The translations under genes and the position numbers were made by a program. Below, piece after piece: positions 9,386-19,772 of a stretch of DNA of 64,000 nt. The DNA comes from Prionace glauca (taxonomy: Eukaryota; Chordata; Chondrichthyes; Carcharhiniformes; Carcharhinidae). How positions within the stretch are numbered: the stretch's first letter is position 1; every line of letters begins with the position of its first letter. The notes under the pieces were generated by a model. It saw only the letters and a list, made by a program, of their open reading frames with translations, was not told where the DNA came from and made no database searches. The DNA lies in contig CM075760.1 in the NCBI GenBank assembly GCA_037974335.1, positions 27,627,902 through 27,691,901 on the forward strand, read 5' to 3'.

Positions 9386-10545
9386 TGCTTGATGAATCTA
9401 TTGACATTATTTGAGAATGTAATCAGAAAAGAAGTAGTAGTGGATGTGGTTTATTTGGACTTCCAGAAGCCTTTTAACAAGGTAATGTCTTGAGGTGGAT
9501 AGAAAACTTGTTTGCAGACAGGAAGCAAAGAGTTGACACAAATGGGTCTTTTTCTGATTGGCAGCTAGTGGGATACCGTACGGATCTGTGCTGGGGCCCC
9601 AAATGTTCACATTATAGATTGATGATTCAGAAGAGGGAACGAAATGAATTATATCCAATTTGCAGATGACAAAGTAAGGTGGGAGAGTGAGCTGCAAGGA
9701 GGATACAGGGATTGTTTAACGTGATTTGGATAGGCTGAATGATTGGGCATACACATGGCAGTGTAATGTGAACAAATGTGAGATTTTCCACTTTAGTGGC
9801 AATAATAGGAAGGGAAATTATTATATGAATGGTGTAAATTGAAAGCGGCGGATTCTCAGCGAGACCTTTGTGTCTTCGTGCAAAAGTTGTCGAAAGTAAG
9901 CACACAGGTACAGCAGGCAGGAAAAGAGGAAAATAACATCTTGTCCTTCATAGCGAGAGGATGACAGTGTCAGGATAGCGATGTTTTATTGCAATTTTAC
10001 AGGGCTTTGGTGAAGCCATATCTGGAACAGTGTGTGCAGTTTTGTTGTCCTTATCTGAGGAACTGATAGAAGGGAAACAGCAGAGGTTTAACAGGTTCAT
10101 TCCTGGGATAACAGGTCCGTCATTTGAGAAGAGACTCAGTTAGGCTGGTATTCACTGAAGCTTAGAATAGTGAAAGGGAATCACAGAAACTTATTAAGTT
10201 CTAACAACATTAGACAGGGTAGATTCACAATGCTCCTGATGGTGGGGGAATCCAAGACTAGCTGCCATAGTTTGATAAAAAGAGGTAAATTGTTTAAGAC
10301 TGAGGTGAGGAGAAGTATCTTCACCCAGAGATTGGTGGATCTGTGAAATTCACTACCACAGCAAAGAGGCAAGGCCAAAACGTTGTATGATTTCAAGAAG
10401 ATATTAGATATAGCACATGGGGCTAAAAGGGATGAAAGGATATGGGGGGTGGAGGGGAGGGGCGATCAGTTTCTGAGTGTCTGACTGAGAAGGTCAGGGT
10501 TAGACGGTATTCTGTGACAATGAGAGGCAGACATGTGAAATATTT
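9386..10545 (+). mobile_element. Old CR1-like LINE, RT to 3' end (plus)
   Basis: A badly decayed plus-strand copy. Recognisable steps are GTGGATGTGGTTTATTTGGA (VDVVYLD), CGTACGGATCTGTGCTGG (decayed 'PQGSVLG'), CAATTTGCAGATGACA (FADD), CTGGAACAGTGTGTGCAG (LE.CVQ) and TTCACCCAGAGATTGGTGG (FTQR.V). Stops and frameshifts are frequent. It is the same old subfamily as 19780-20985 and 28970-29850. Confidence 0.75.
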
Positions 10546-10699
10546 CTACAAAAACAAATGAGGCCACCAAATCTGATTTTCAAATTGAGACTGAGAGAAG
10601 TTTTTTTTCATCAAAGGGATTTCAGGAAAAGGGGAGTAAATAGCATTTGATCAGACAGTAGAAAAGGTCATATAGAAAAATGCAAAAGCTTTGGACTGC
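10546..10699. other. No feature recognised
   Basis: A-rich DNA between an old LINE and the pyrimidine-rich tract. It holds a phrase like 'GAGGCCACCAAATCTGAT...GACTGAGAGAAG', possibly more LINE 3' sequence; nothing firm. Confidence 0.5.
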
Positions 10700-11422
10700 C
10701 TGTCCTTGAATGCCTCACACTCAGGCTCTCCCTCACCCCTCACACACACACAACCCCTCTCACCCACTAATCTATAAGCACCCTCCATCACATGCTCACC
10801 ACATCCCCCTCATACTCTCTCGCTCACAGACTCTCACCCCGCCTCCCTCACCCCCTCACACACCGTTTTCACACCCTCCCTCCTTTTCTCTCACACCCTC
10901 TTGTTCACCCATTCTCCCTCCTCCACTCACGCACTGTTCCTCACGCACCTTCACTGACACTCTCACTCGCCCTCACTCATATCCAAGTTCACACCTTCTC
11001 CCACTTATATCCTCTCCTTCCTTCATATACTTTCTGTCACCCCCACTTCCTCATGTGTGTTCTCCCTGATACTCACCGCCTCTGCCACATTCGTCCCATC
11101 CTTCTCCCTCAAGCACCCTCCCTCACACCATCCTTCAGGCTCAACGTTCTTCTCCCCCACACACACTCACTCACGCTGGTGCTCCCTCACACACTCACAC
11201 CCTCTCCCTATTATAGTTTCTCCTTCCCTCTGATCCTATACCACACACTCGAGCTTCTCCGCACTCTCGCCCTTATCCTCTCTCCCCACTCTCACCCGGA
11301 CTCTTGTCCCTCTGCCCTCACCCCTCCACCAACCTTCCCCGCACTCACCCCTCCCTCATCCCACCCTTTCCCTCCCTCCCTCAAACCACATCCCCCCCCC
11401 CCACCGGCCCCTCCCCCAGTCT
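10700..11422. repeat. Pyrimidine-rich low-complexity tract
   Basis: About 720 bp of C/T with CACA and CTCACACCC repeats, almost purine-free on this strand. The 119- and 210-codon open frames are Ser/Pro/His-rich composition effects. Confidence 0.9.
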
Positions 11423-12045
11423 AGAGTCATAGAGGTTTATATGGAAACCGGCCCTTTGGTCCAACTTGTCCATGCCACCCCCTTTATTTGAACCACTAAA
11501 CTAGTCCCAATCACCTATGTTTAGTCTAATTTGCTCTATATCCATCTTACCCATAGAAGTCTTTTTTTTCAACTACAAAATTGTACCCGCCTCAATTACT
11601 ACCTCTGGCAGCTTGTTTCAGACTCTCATCATCCTCGGTGAAAAAAGTTGCCCCTTTTGTATCTCTCTCCCTTCTCACCTTAAATCTTTGCGCTGGTTTT
11701 CCCCTACCTCTGGGAAAAGATGTTGACCATCTAACTGACCTATGCCCCTCATTATCTTATAGACCCATATTCTCACCACTAAGTCCCCCTACACTCCAGG
11801 GAAAAATGCCCCTACCTATCCAGCCTCTTATAACTCAAACCATTAAGTCCCGGTAGCATCCTAGTATGCCTTTTCTGCACTTCTAATCTCCTTGAGTAAT
11901 AGGGTGACCAGAACTATACACAGTATTCCAAGCATGGCCTTACCAATGTTTTATGCAACTTCACCAAGACGTCCCAACTCCTGTATTCAATGGTTTGATC
12001 CATGAAACCAAGCATGCTGAATGTCTTCACCACTCTGTTCGTCTT
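11423..12045 (-). mobile_element. CR1-like LINE 3' end (minus)
   Basis: Starts with the reverse complement of the tail (AGAGTCATAGAGGTTTATAT) and continues into the decayed C-terminal ORF2. It is the same subfamily as 27493-28140 (minus) and 42995-43205 (plus), which share 'GGTTTACAG/CATGGAAAC.GGCCCTT..GTCCAACTTGTCCATG'. Confidence 0.8.
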
Positions 12046-12226
12046 CCTCCGCACTCACCCTCCACCCGCCATCACAATCACCCGCCATCGTAGACACTCT
12101 TCATCACAGTCACCCTCCATCATGGACACTCTTCATCAGTCACCCTCCATCGTAGTCACCCTCTGTCACACTCATCCTCCATCGCACTCACCCTCTTTCA
12201 CTCTTTCCCTCCCTCACTCACCACTC
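12046..12226. repeat. Short minisatellite (CACCCTCCATC units)
   Basis: Irregular tandem units of about 30-35 bp containing CACCCTCCATC and GACACTCTTCATCA. The purine-poor strand continues the compositional bias of 10.7-11.4 kb. Confidence 0.7.
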
Positions 12227-12515
12227 CACAGTGACAGCAGAATCAGGGCACCCCATAGATTCCTATACACTGGATCCATTGGTTGATTTCTGCGGATTAG
12301 AAGTTGCAGAGAGATGGGGGAGAGACGAGGCTGAGAGAATCTTCACAGATTGCTGATGAATTGAATCCGCTCAGTGCAAGGATCAACGGGTGGATGCAAG
12401 AATAGTTGAGTCAACAATCTTCTGATAATATATGAGAACTGTTCACTTCCCAAAAAATGTTGTGATCTGGCAACACCCAAAGGATCAAAATAAACCCCAC
12501 AGTGGAGGCCCAAAA
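12227..12515. other. No gene recognised
   Basis: Mixed sequence with short decayed repeat-like phrases (AACTGTTCACTTCCC; AATTGAATCCGC). Nothing can be assigned. Confidence 0.4.
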
Positions 12516-12858
12516 ATAGAGACAGTAACAGAGAGAGAGAAAAAAAAGAGAGGAAAAGAGAAACGGAGGAGAAAAAAAAAGAGAGAGAGGCTGAGAGAGA
12601 GTGAAACAGAGAGGGGCAGGGAGAGATAGAGGCAGAGAGAGAGAGAGAGAGAAAGAGATGGGGAGAGAGGGGGGCAGGGAGAGAGAGAGAAAAAGAGAGA
12701 GAGAGGGGGGCAGGGAGAAAGAGAGAGAGAAAGAGAGAGAGGGGGGCAGGGAGAGAGAGAGAGAAAGAGAGAGAGGGGGGGCAGGGAGAGAGAGAGAGAA
12801 AGAGAGAGAGGTGGGGCAGGGAGAGAGAGAGAGAGAAAGAGAGAGAGAGGGGGGCAGG

Positions 12859-12893
<35 letters not shown>

Positions 12894-13472
12894 GGGGGCA
12901 GGGAGAGAGAGAGAGAGAGAGGGGGCAGGGAGAGAGAGAGAAAGAGAGAGAGGGGGAGCACGGAGAGAGAGAGAGAGAAAGAGAGAGAGAGGGGGGCAGG
13001 GAGAGAGAGAGAGAAAGAGAGAGAGAGGGGGGCAGGGAGAGAGAGAGAGAAAGAGAGAGAGAGGGGGCAGGGAGAGAGAGAGAGAGAAAGAGAGAGAGGG
13101 GGGGGCAGGGAGAGAGAGAGAGAAAGAGAGAGAGAGGGGGCAGGGAGAGAGAGAGAGAAAGAGAGAGAGAGGGGGCAGGGAAAGAGAGAGAGAAAGAGAA
13201 AGAGAGAGGGGGCAGGGAGAGAGAGAGAGAGAAAGAGAGAGAGAGGGGGGCAGGGAGAGAGAGAGGGAAAGAGAGAGAGAGGGGGCAGGGAGAGAGAGAG
13301 GGGGCAGGGAGAGAGAGAGAGAGAAAGAGAGAGGGGGGGGCAGGGAGAGAGAGAGAGAAAGAGAGAGAGAGGGGGCAGGGAGAGAGAGAGAGAGAGGGGG
13401 GCAGGGAGAGAGAGAGAGAGAAAGAGAGAGAGGTGGGGCAGGGAGAGAGAGAGAGAGAAAGAGAGGGAGAGG
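12516..13472. repeat. GA-rich minisatellite
   Basis: About 950 bp of imperfect units of the form GGGGGGCAGGGAGAGAGAGA followed by GAAAGAGAGAGAGA, each some 35-50 bp and about two dozen in all. The strand is nearly pure purine, so three minus frames (357-434 codons) and one plus frame (356 codons) are open. These encode only Ser/Leu/Pro or Arg/Glu/Gly repeats and are not genes. A homopurine mirror-rich tract like this can form triplex DNA. Confidence 0.95.
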
Positions 13473-13474
13473 GG

Positions 13475-13755
13475 CACAAGACAAAAGTGGAGGGGTTGGA
13501 AGATTTGAGGAAAAACTTTACCCAGAGGGTGGTGACAGTCTGGAATGCACTGCCCGGGAGGGTGGTGGAGGCAGGATGCCTCATATTCCTTCCAAAAGTA
13601 CCTGGATGAGTACTTGGCAATGCCAGAACGTTCATAACATGGGCCAAGTGCTGCCAAGTGGGATTAGGTGAGCAGGTCAGGGCCTTTCATGCAGTAGTGC
13701 AGACTCGATAGGCCAAAGGGCCTCTTCTGCATTATAGTAATCTGTGATTCTCTTA
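13475..13755 (+). mobile_element. CR1 LINE 3' end (plus)
   Basis: Encodes a decayed FTQRVV..WN.LP block (TTTACCCAGAGGGTGGTGAC), then GGAGGCAGGATGCCTC, and ends with GCAGACTCGATAGGCCAAAG, GGCCTCTTCTGCA and a GTGATTCT tail. Confidence 0.75.
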
Positions 13756-14038
13756 CCATTACCTTACATTTGGTAGATTCAGAAATGTTACATTAACATT
13801 TTAAAACCTAAACCTGCCATTTTACTCAGTCAGGAACGATCCCAGTTTTACACCAATCTGATTTTACAGCCAGTTTCCATTATTCACTGTTGTTCTCCCT
13901 GACTCTAAACACATTGTAAAGGAATTTCTGTTCCACGTCTAAGAACCCAGAGTCACAGAAGAGAGCGGCTGCGACACATTTCTCACACACCTCAGTATTT
14001 ACCCACAGGAGAGTTTGCTGTCAATGAAGAGAGATGAG
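13756..14038. other. No feature recognised
   Basis: AT-rich unique-looking DNA between a LINE tail and the first zinc-finger remnant; no splice-bounded exon or repeat was seen. Confidence 0.4.
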
Positions 14039-14039
14039 A

Positions 14040-14165
14040 TAAAGTGGGGGGTGGGCCCACTTGTGTTTCAGGAGGGGGGGAATGAACAAATTAATCCCTT
14101 CCCACAGTCCCCACATTTCCATGGTTCCCCCCAGCTTGACTGTGCTCTTATCTTGTGTCCCCTCA
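14040..14165 (-). pseudogene. C2H2 zinc-finger remnant (minus)
   Basis: The reverse complement of 14085-14130 reads like the family's first finger (ATGGAAATGTGGGGACTGTG, GGAAGGGATT). It is followed by a G-rich interruption that also occurs in the pseudogene at 15450-15560. Only about one finger survives, so this looks like a third, more decayed relative of the units at 15.0-15.7 and 16.6-17.3 kb. Confidence 0.6.
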
Positions 14166-14226
14166 TAACTGACTGTCCAACTAGGGGGAACAGCTGCTCC
14201 CTGTGCACCCTGTCCATGTCCCTCAT

Positions 14227-14462
14227 TTCTTCAGCTAGAGAATGGTGGACTTATGGATCTCTTTGCCGTAGAAGACTGTGGGTGCCACATAATTTAGTGC
14301 CTTTAAGACAGAGATGGATAGGTTCTTGATTAATAAGGGGATCAGGGGTTATGGGGAAAGGCAGGATAATGAGGATGAGAAAAGTATCAGCCATGATTGA
14401 ATGGTGGAGCAGACTTGATGGGCCGAATGGCCTAATCCTGCTCCTGTGTCTTATGGTCTTAT
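14227..14462 (+). mobile_element. CR1 LINE 3' end (plus)
   Basis: Runs from TTTAAGACAGAGATGGATAG (decayed '..FK..MDRFL') through CAGACTTGATGGGCCGAATG and CTAATCCTGCTCCTGTGTC to a TTATGGTCTTA tail. Confidence 0.85.
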
Positions 14463-14770
14463 AGAAAGACCAAAGTGCTGTTTGTCCCTCTCAATGTGAC
14501 CCTGGAGGACTGTGTCCAGGCTGAAGTTCTCTTCCTGCCGTATGATCCTCCCCTAGATTACCCTTTCTGAGTTCCAAACAGGTAATGTCAAACACTCAGG
14601 TGGGAAAGATAAAAATGCACAACAGCTTTAAACAAAGCTCAGTTACTTGACAGTCTCCGTTCCAGTTATAGGGATTATTAATATCAGAGGAACAATTCCA
14701 ACTATCAGAATGAGCATGGTTGAGTCCCAGATGTGATTAACAGCAGCAAGTACAGCAAAATCCCTGACTA
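14463..14770 (-). pseudogene. Zinc-finger gene 3'-flank remnant
   Basis: CTGTGTCCAGGCTGAAGTTC, ATGATCCTCCCC and CACTCAGGTGGGAAAGATAA all recur at 16290-16400, and the ATGTGATTAACAGCA phrase recurs just 3' of the fingers at 16600 and 62310. This is the 3'-UTR/flank of a duplicated zinc-finger unit whose fingers are mostly gone. Confidence 0.6.
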
Positions 14771-14999
14771 AGTGACAAAGAAGCTTCATGAGTCCTCATA
14801 CTTACTGTTGAAGTGACGATGGAGGACACAGTGAAGGGGGGGGGTGGAGCTCTTCAAAAGGAACTAACCTGTGTTAGAGAAATTATAAACATTCATCAAA
14901 CCATATTTCACACCGCCAGTTTATTTGACTTTTAACCCACAACATAAGCTCGACAACTATGCTAGAGCTTATTGACATCAGCAGGAACAGGTGCCAATG

Positions 15000-15791
15000 A
15001 GAATGGTTCAATCCTGCATGTGATAAACAGCAAATTCAGTCACTCATGAACTTGCTGGTGTTCCACAGGTGAGACAACAGAGTAAATCCCTTTCCAGACA
15101 CAGAGGTTAACGGCATCTCCCCAGTGTGAACCTCGCTGGGTGTTTCAGCAAAGTAGATGACTGAGTGACTCCTTTCCCACACTTGGAACAGATAAACAGC
15201 CTCTTCCTATTATGAATTCATTGGCGCTACAGCAGGTTGGATCAATGAATTCTTTTCCACCCTCAGAGCAGGTAAAAGGTCTCTCCCCAGTGTGAACTCG
15301 CTGGTCATTCAGTAGGATAGATGAACTAGTGAATTCCTTCCCACACTCAGGCCATGTGAATGGCCTCACCACTGTGTGAACACACTGGTGTGTCAAGAAG
15401 ATGGATGAGGCAGTAAATCCCTTTGCAGACTTATGGCAGGAAGAAGGCCTCTCCCCAGTGTGAGCCCACTTGTGTTTTAGCAGGGGTTGGGGTCAGGCAG
15501 GGGAGGTGGGGGAGCGGTGACGAGCAAATGAATCTCTTCCCATAGTTCCCACATTTCCGTGGTTTCCCCCGAGTTTGACTGTGTTTGTGTCTTGACAGGC
15601 CAGGTGACTGGCTGAATCCTTGTCCACTCACAGAACATGTGTTTGGTTTCTCTCCGCTGCTAACTGTGCTTTCCCCTTCCATGTTCAAATTACAATAATA
15701 TTCAGATTACAATAATTTAGGCAATAGCGTCAGATGCTGCTGCGATGATTTGTTTGAGTTTTTTGCCTCCCACCATTCAGCTTCTGAAGTC
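15000..15791 (-). pseudogene. C2H2 zinc-finger pseudogene A
   Basis: The minus strand carries the acceptor (TTTTTTTCACAG before 15791), the decayed leader ([20 protein letters not shown]) and finger pieces such as [29 protein letters not shown] and [17 protein letters not shown]. Several fingers have lost zinc ligands (Cys to Ser or Trp, linker His to Asn), and the frame is split by at least two frameshifts and a G-rich insertion near 15490. It would have encoded about six fingers of the TGEKP-linked type. Expression as a functional DNA-binding protein is unlikely. Confidence 0.8.
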
Positions 15792-15959
15792 CTGTGAAAA
15801 AAATGTCCAACGTTAAAGATTGATCAAAGACAAATATTTTTCTTGGTTTGGGTTTAGTATTGTGTAAATCCTCCCCCTCTAAGCCTATATGAAAGAAGTT
15901 TCTAAAATCCATCACAGTGAGTCCAGGATAGAAACTCACAACATTCCCTCACGGACACA

Positions 15960-16110
15960 GTGACGATCATTAACTGAAAAACATAAAAGCCAGGAGCAGG
16001 GGTCAGTCATTCAGCCCCTCAAGCCTGCTCCACCATTCAATCTGATCATGGCTGATCTCACCTCTGTCTCAATTCCACTTGGGAATGTCCACCTAATGTT
16101 CCAGACAGAT
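15960..16110 (-). mobile_element. LINE 3' tail fragment (minus)
   Basis: Contains AAGCCAGGAGCAGGGGTCAG, CCCCTCAAGCCTGCTCCACC and ATTCAATCTGATCATGGCTG, the reverse complement of a CR1-type 3' UTR. Confidence 0.7.
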
Positions 16111-16371
16111 TGGAAGAAACAGATTTTATAATAACTAATTGGAAATGAGGGAATGAAGCATAATATTTGTAACCAGGGAGATCAGTATAAGCTATGCAAA
16201 TAGAAAAGGTCAGATAACTGATGGAGAATAAACGCTGTGTTTGATTTTATCCAACAGGAACAAAGTGTGGACAGTCACTGTGTTCCCAGACTGTGTCCAG
16301 GCTGAAGTTCTGTTCCTGCCGTATGATTCTCCCCCAGATTATCCTTTCTGAGCCCCAGACAGGTGATATTA

Positions 16372-16529
16372 AACACTCAGGTGGGAAAGATAAAAATCTA
16401 AAACAATAAATTCAAAACAAGCTGATTTATTGGATATATAACCAGAATATAACACTCAGGTGGGAAAGATAAAAATCTAAAACAATAAATTCAAAACAAG
16501 CTGATTTATTGGATATATAACCAGAATAT
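16372..16529. repeat. Exact 79-bp tandem duplication
   Basis: Two apparently identical 79-bp units (16372-16450 and 16451-16529), each starting AACACTCAGGTGGGAAAGAT and ending ATATAACCAGAATAT. It lies in the 3' flank of zinc-finger pseudogene B. The lack of visible differences implies a recent event, or an assembly artefact. Confidence 0.85.
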
Positions 16530-16609
16530 AAAACTTCAATTATTTTCAGCAGAAGGGATGCCAACTGTCAGAATGAACATGGTTCAGTTCTGGATGTGAT
16601 TAACAGCAT

Positions 16610-17290
<681 letters not shown>

Positions 17291-17479
17291 TGTGTGTGTG
17301 TGTCTCTCGGTGCTTTTCCAGTCACACCGATGTTAGAACAGAAAAGCATTTTTCCTTCCACATTAAGCAGCCGATGATTTTCAGGTCCTGATGAATTGTG
17401 TCACTCTGAAGATCTTAAAAATTTTATTTTTTCCTATCTGTAAATCCTCCTCTTCAAACATCCTGTGGAAACAGTTTAC

Positions 17480-17790
17480 ATAGAATTACACAAAATATAC
17501 AGAACAGAAACTGGCCATTTAGCCCAGTCAGTCTCTGCTGGTGTTGATTCTCCACAAGCATCTCCTTCCATTCCATCTCCCTCAGCTCAGTCTTTCATTT
17601 TCTTGTTCGATTCTTTTCCCTCTCATCCATTCATCTTGTTTCATTTTGAAAGGCTTTTTGCCACAAATATTTCCTGTTGTAGTGAGCTCCACAGCATAGC
17701 TGCTCTGATAAACACAATTTCTCCTTATTTCCCCTATTGGATTTGTCTGTGACTATCTTACATTTCTGGCCCCTGATTTTGGATTATTCT
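17480..17790 (-). mobile_element. LINE 3' end (minus), old
   Basis: ACAGAACAGAAACTGGCCAT, TTAGCCCAGTCAGTCTCTGC and a tail of T/C-rich 3' UTR typical of CR1-type copies in reverse orientation. Coding blocks are not recognisable. Confidence 0.55.
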
Positions 17791-17794
17791 ACTT

Positions 17795-18062
17795 ATTTAT
17801 TATTTGTGTCACAAGTAGGCTTACATTAACACTGCTATGAAGTTACTGTGAAAATCACCTAGTTGCCACACTCCAAAGCCTGTTCGGGTACACTGAGGGA
17901 GAATTTAGCATGGCTAACACACCTAACCAGCACATCTTTCAGACTGTGGGAGGAAACCCACGGAGAGTGTGCAGACTCCAAACAGGCAGTGACCCAAGCC
18001 AGGAATTGAACCCAGGTCTCTGGCGCTGTCAGCCAGCAGTGCTAACCACTGTGCCGCCCATT
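17795..18062 (-). mobile_element. tRNA-derived SINE (minus), nearly complete
   Basis: The reverse complement starts with GGCGGCACAGTGGTTAGCAC, has the B box GGGTTCAATTCC, loses part of the middle and ends GTTAATGTAAGCCTACTTGT. Same family as 25010-25312 and 19335-19635. Confidence 0.85.
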
Positions 18063-18216
18063 CTCTCACACAAGGAAACATTCTCTCCACATCTACAAGT
18101 TCCCACATGGCAGAAACATGCCATCTCAAGAGATCCAAGAGCAAGTTACATTTTGGAGACAAAATTGCCTCAATTGCAGGAAATACTAAATGATAGTTAA
18201 TGGGTATTTTTTGTGA

Positions 18217-18420
18217 TGGAAGATGGTGACACAGTGGTAATATCACAGGACGAGTAATCCAAAGGCCCAGGCTAATGTTCTGGGGACCCTAAAACCATGC
18301 AAAACCTCCAAGGGCTGCAGTGGTTAGGGAAGGCAGATTGTCATCGCCTTCTCAAAAGTATTCAGCAATGATAATAAATGCCAGTGACACCTGCATACTG
18401 TAATAAGTGAAAATGAAAAG
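18217..18420 (+). mobile_element. Second SINE family, head plus short tail (plus)
   Basis: The head GGTGACACAGTGGTAATATC and ACGAGTAATCCAAAGGCCCA matches a tRNA-like SINE head. A deletion joins it directly to the 3' part (GCCTTCTCAAAAGTATTCAG, AATAAATGCC). Confidence 0.6.
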
Positions 18421-18779
18421 AGCTGCAGCCCGTTTCCAGTAATTCAATTGTATTAGTGTGTGCTAACATGACTAAAATGTCTGATCTGAGTCATACACAG
18501 TCCTGACAGTTACTCACTGATAGGGAATAACCAACTGAATCCTATGATTGCAGGAGTTGGTTTCTGCAGTTCTTGCTGCTGCTTTATGAACTCTTGATTC
18601 TCCACCAATTCGCACTTTCCTCTTTTCTATGGAGGATCTATGCACTTGAATTTACATATTATTTGGTTCCTAACTTCATTTATTCGCCTTGCCACCCTAA
18701 TCCCCACATAGCAGAAAAACAAATTTGGACGGTAAATGGTGGGGACTTTACCCAGAGTTCTTCACGGTGATGGCTGTCC

Positions 18780-19150
18780 CTTAGCCAGAGCAGTGCGCAA
18801 GCGCAATATCACCTTGTATTCGGAGCATGCGCAGCAATGGCCACGGACTGTTCTCTGTCAGTCGTATCTCCAAACGGGTAAGGATTTGGTGACCCAGAGG
18901 GAGCGATAGTGCTAACCTTGGAACGGGGAATGTTTCGAAACACGTGGTGAAAGCCTTAAACCTCAAATATTGACCTGTAGGTCTCGTGTCTGCAACTCCA
19001 TGTCTGTTTCTCGGGACAAAGCCACAGTTAACGGCCGCCATCTTGTTCCGACGGGAAATGGCGCGCATGCGTGTCCACTTTGATGACGCGATAGAGGGTG
19101 GAGCTTGAGTGTCTGTTTCCAGTGCGGTCCTAGTGCCCGCAGCCCCGAAA
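18780..19150. promoter_or_regulatory. CpG-rich bidirectional promoter between zinc-finger genes B and C
   Basis: A CpG-dense island in AT-rich surroundings. It contains NRF1-like GCATGCGCAG (18825-18834) and GCGCATGCGT (19063-19072), a YY1-like GCCGCCATCTTG near 19035 and a CRE-like TGATGACGCG near 19081. Gene B lies to the left on the minus strand and gene C to the right on the plus strand, so it is placed to drive both. The 18955-19145 part is homologous to 45895-46085. Transcription start sites are not visible from sequence. Confidence 0.65.
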
Positions 19151-19334
19151 ATCACAATTTAATTTGATGTGTCTTAAGTTTCCTTTGTACTTTTGTTTTT
19201 CTTCGGACTGTTCCCCTTCCTTTTGGGGAGCTGCCCCTTTTACTTTTTCCTAATTTAATTTGAGTTTGTCTATTTGGTTTGACTTAAAAGACACCTAGTG
19301 CCCGCAGAGTCACTGTTACCAATATAAAGTATTA

Positions 19335-19635
19335 ACGTTTATTTATTAATGTCACAAGTAGGCTTACATCAACACTGCAATGAGTAACTGTGAAAATCCC
19401 CTAGTCGCCACAATCCGGCGCTTGTTCGGGTACACTGAGCGAGAATTTAGTATGGCCAATGCACCTAACCAGCACACCTTTCAGACTGTGGGAGGAAACC
19501 GGAGCACCTGGAGGAAACCCATGCAGACACGGGGAGAATGTGCAAACTCCATACAAACAATGACCTAAGCTGGGAAAGCAAAAAGGGTTCCTGACACTGT
19601 GAGGCAACAGTGCTAACCACTGTGCTGCCCAGAGG
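19335..19635 (-). mobile_element. tRNA-derived SINE, full length (minus)
   Basis: From AATGTCACAAGTAGGCTTAC (tail, reverse complement) to GTGCTAACCACTGTGCTGCC (head). It contains GGAGAATGTGCAAACTCC and CCTTTCAGACTGTGGGAGGA. Confidence 0.88.
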
Positions 19636-19659
19636 AGTTTGTGGATCATTAATAGTTAA

Positions 19660-19772
19660 GTTTTTTTTTATTACTGTCGCAAGTAGGATAAATTAACACT
19701 GCGATGAAGTTATTGTAAAAATCCACTAGTTGCCACACTCCAGCACCTGTTCAGGCACATTGATAGCAATCT
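19660..19772 (-). mobile_element. tRNA-SINE 3' end (minus)
   Basis: TATTACTGTCGCAAGTAGG, AACACTGCGATGAAGTTATT and CACTCCAGCACCTGTTCAGG repeat the tail of the neighbouring SINE; 5'-truncated. Confidence 0.75.

Noticed and set aside
10710-11424. 119- and 210-codon plus frames rich in Ser, Pro and His
   Set aside because: Pyrimidine-rich low-complexity tract; frames are open because TAA/TAG/TGA are rare in C/T DNA.
12343-13671. Open frames of 356-434 codons rich in Ser/Leu/Pro or Arg/Glu/Gly
   Set aside because: They translate the homopurine minisatellite in several frames at once; openness follows from composition, and there is no domain or splice context.
15145-15396. Gene A as a functional short zinc-finger protein
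   Set aside because: Ligand losses and frame breaks in most fingers; a single open frame of 83 codons retains only about one complete finger.
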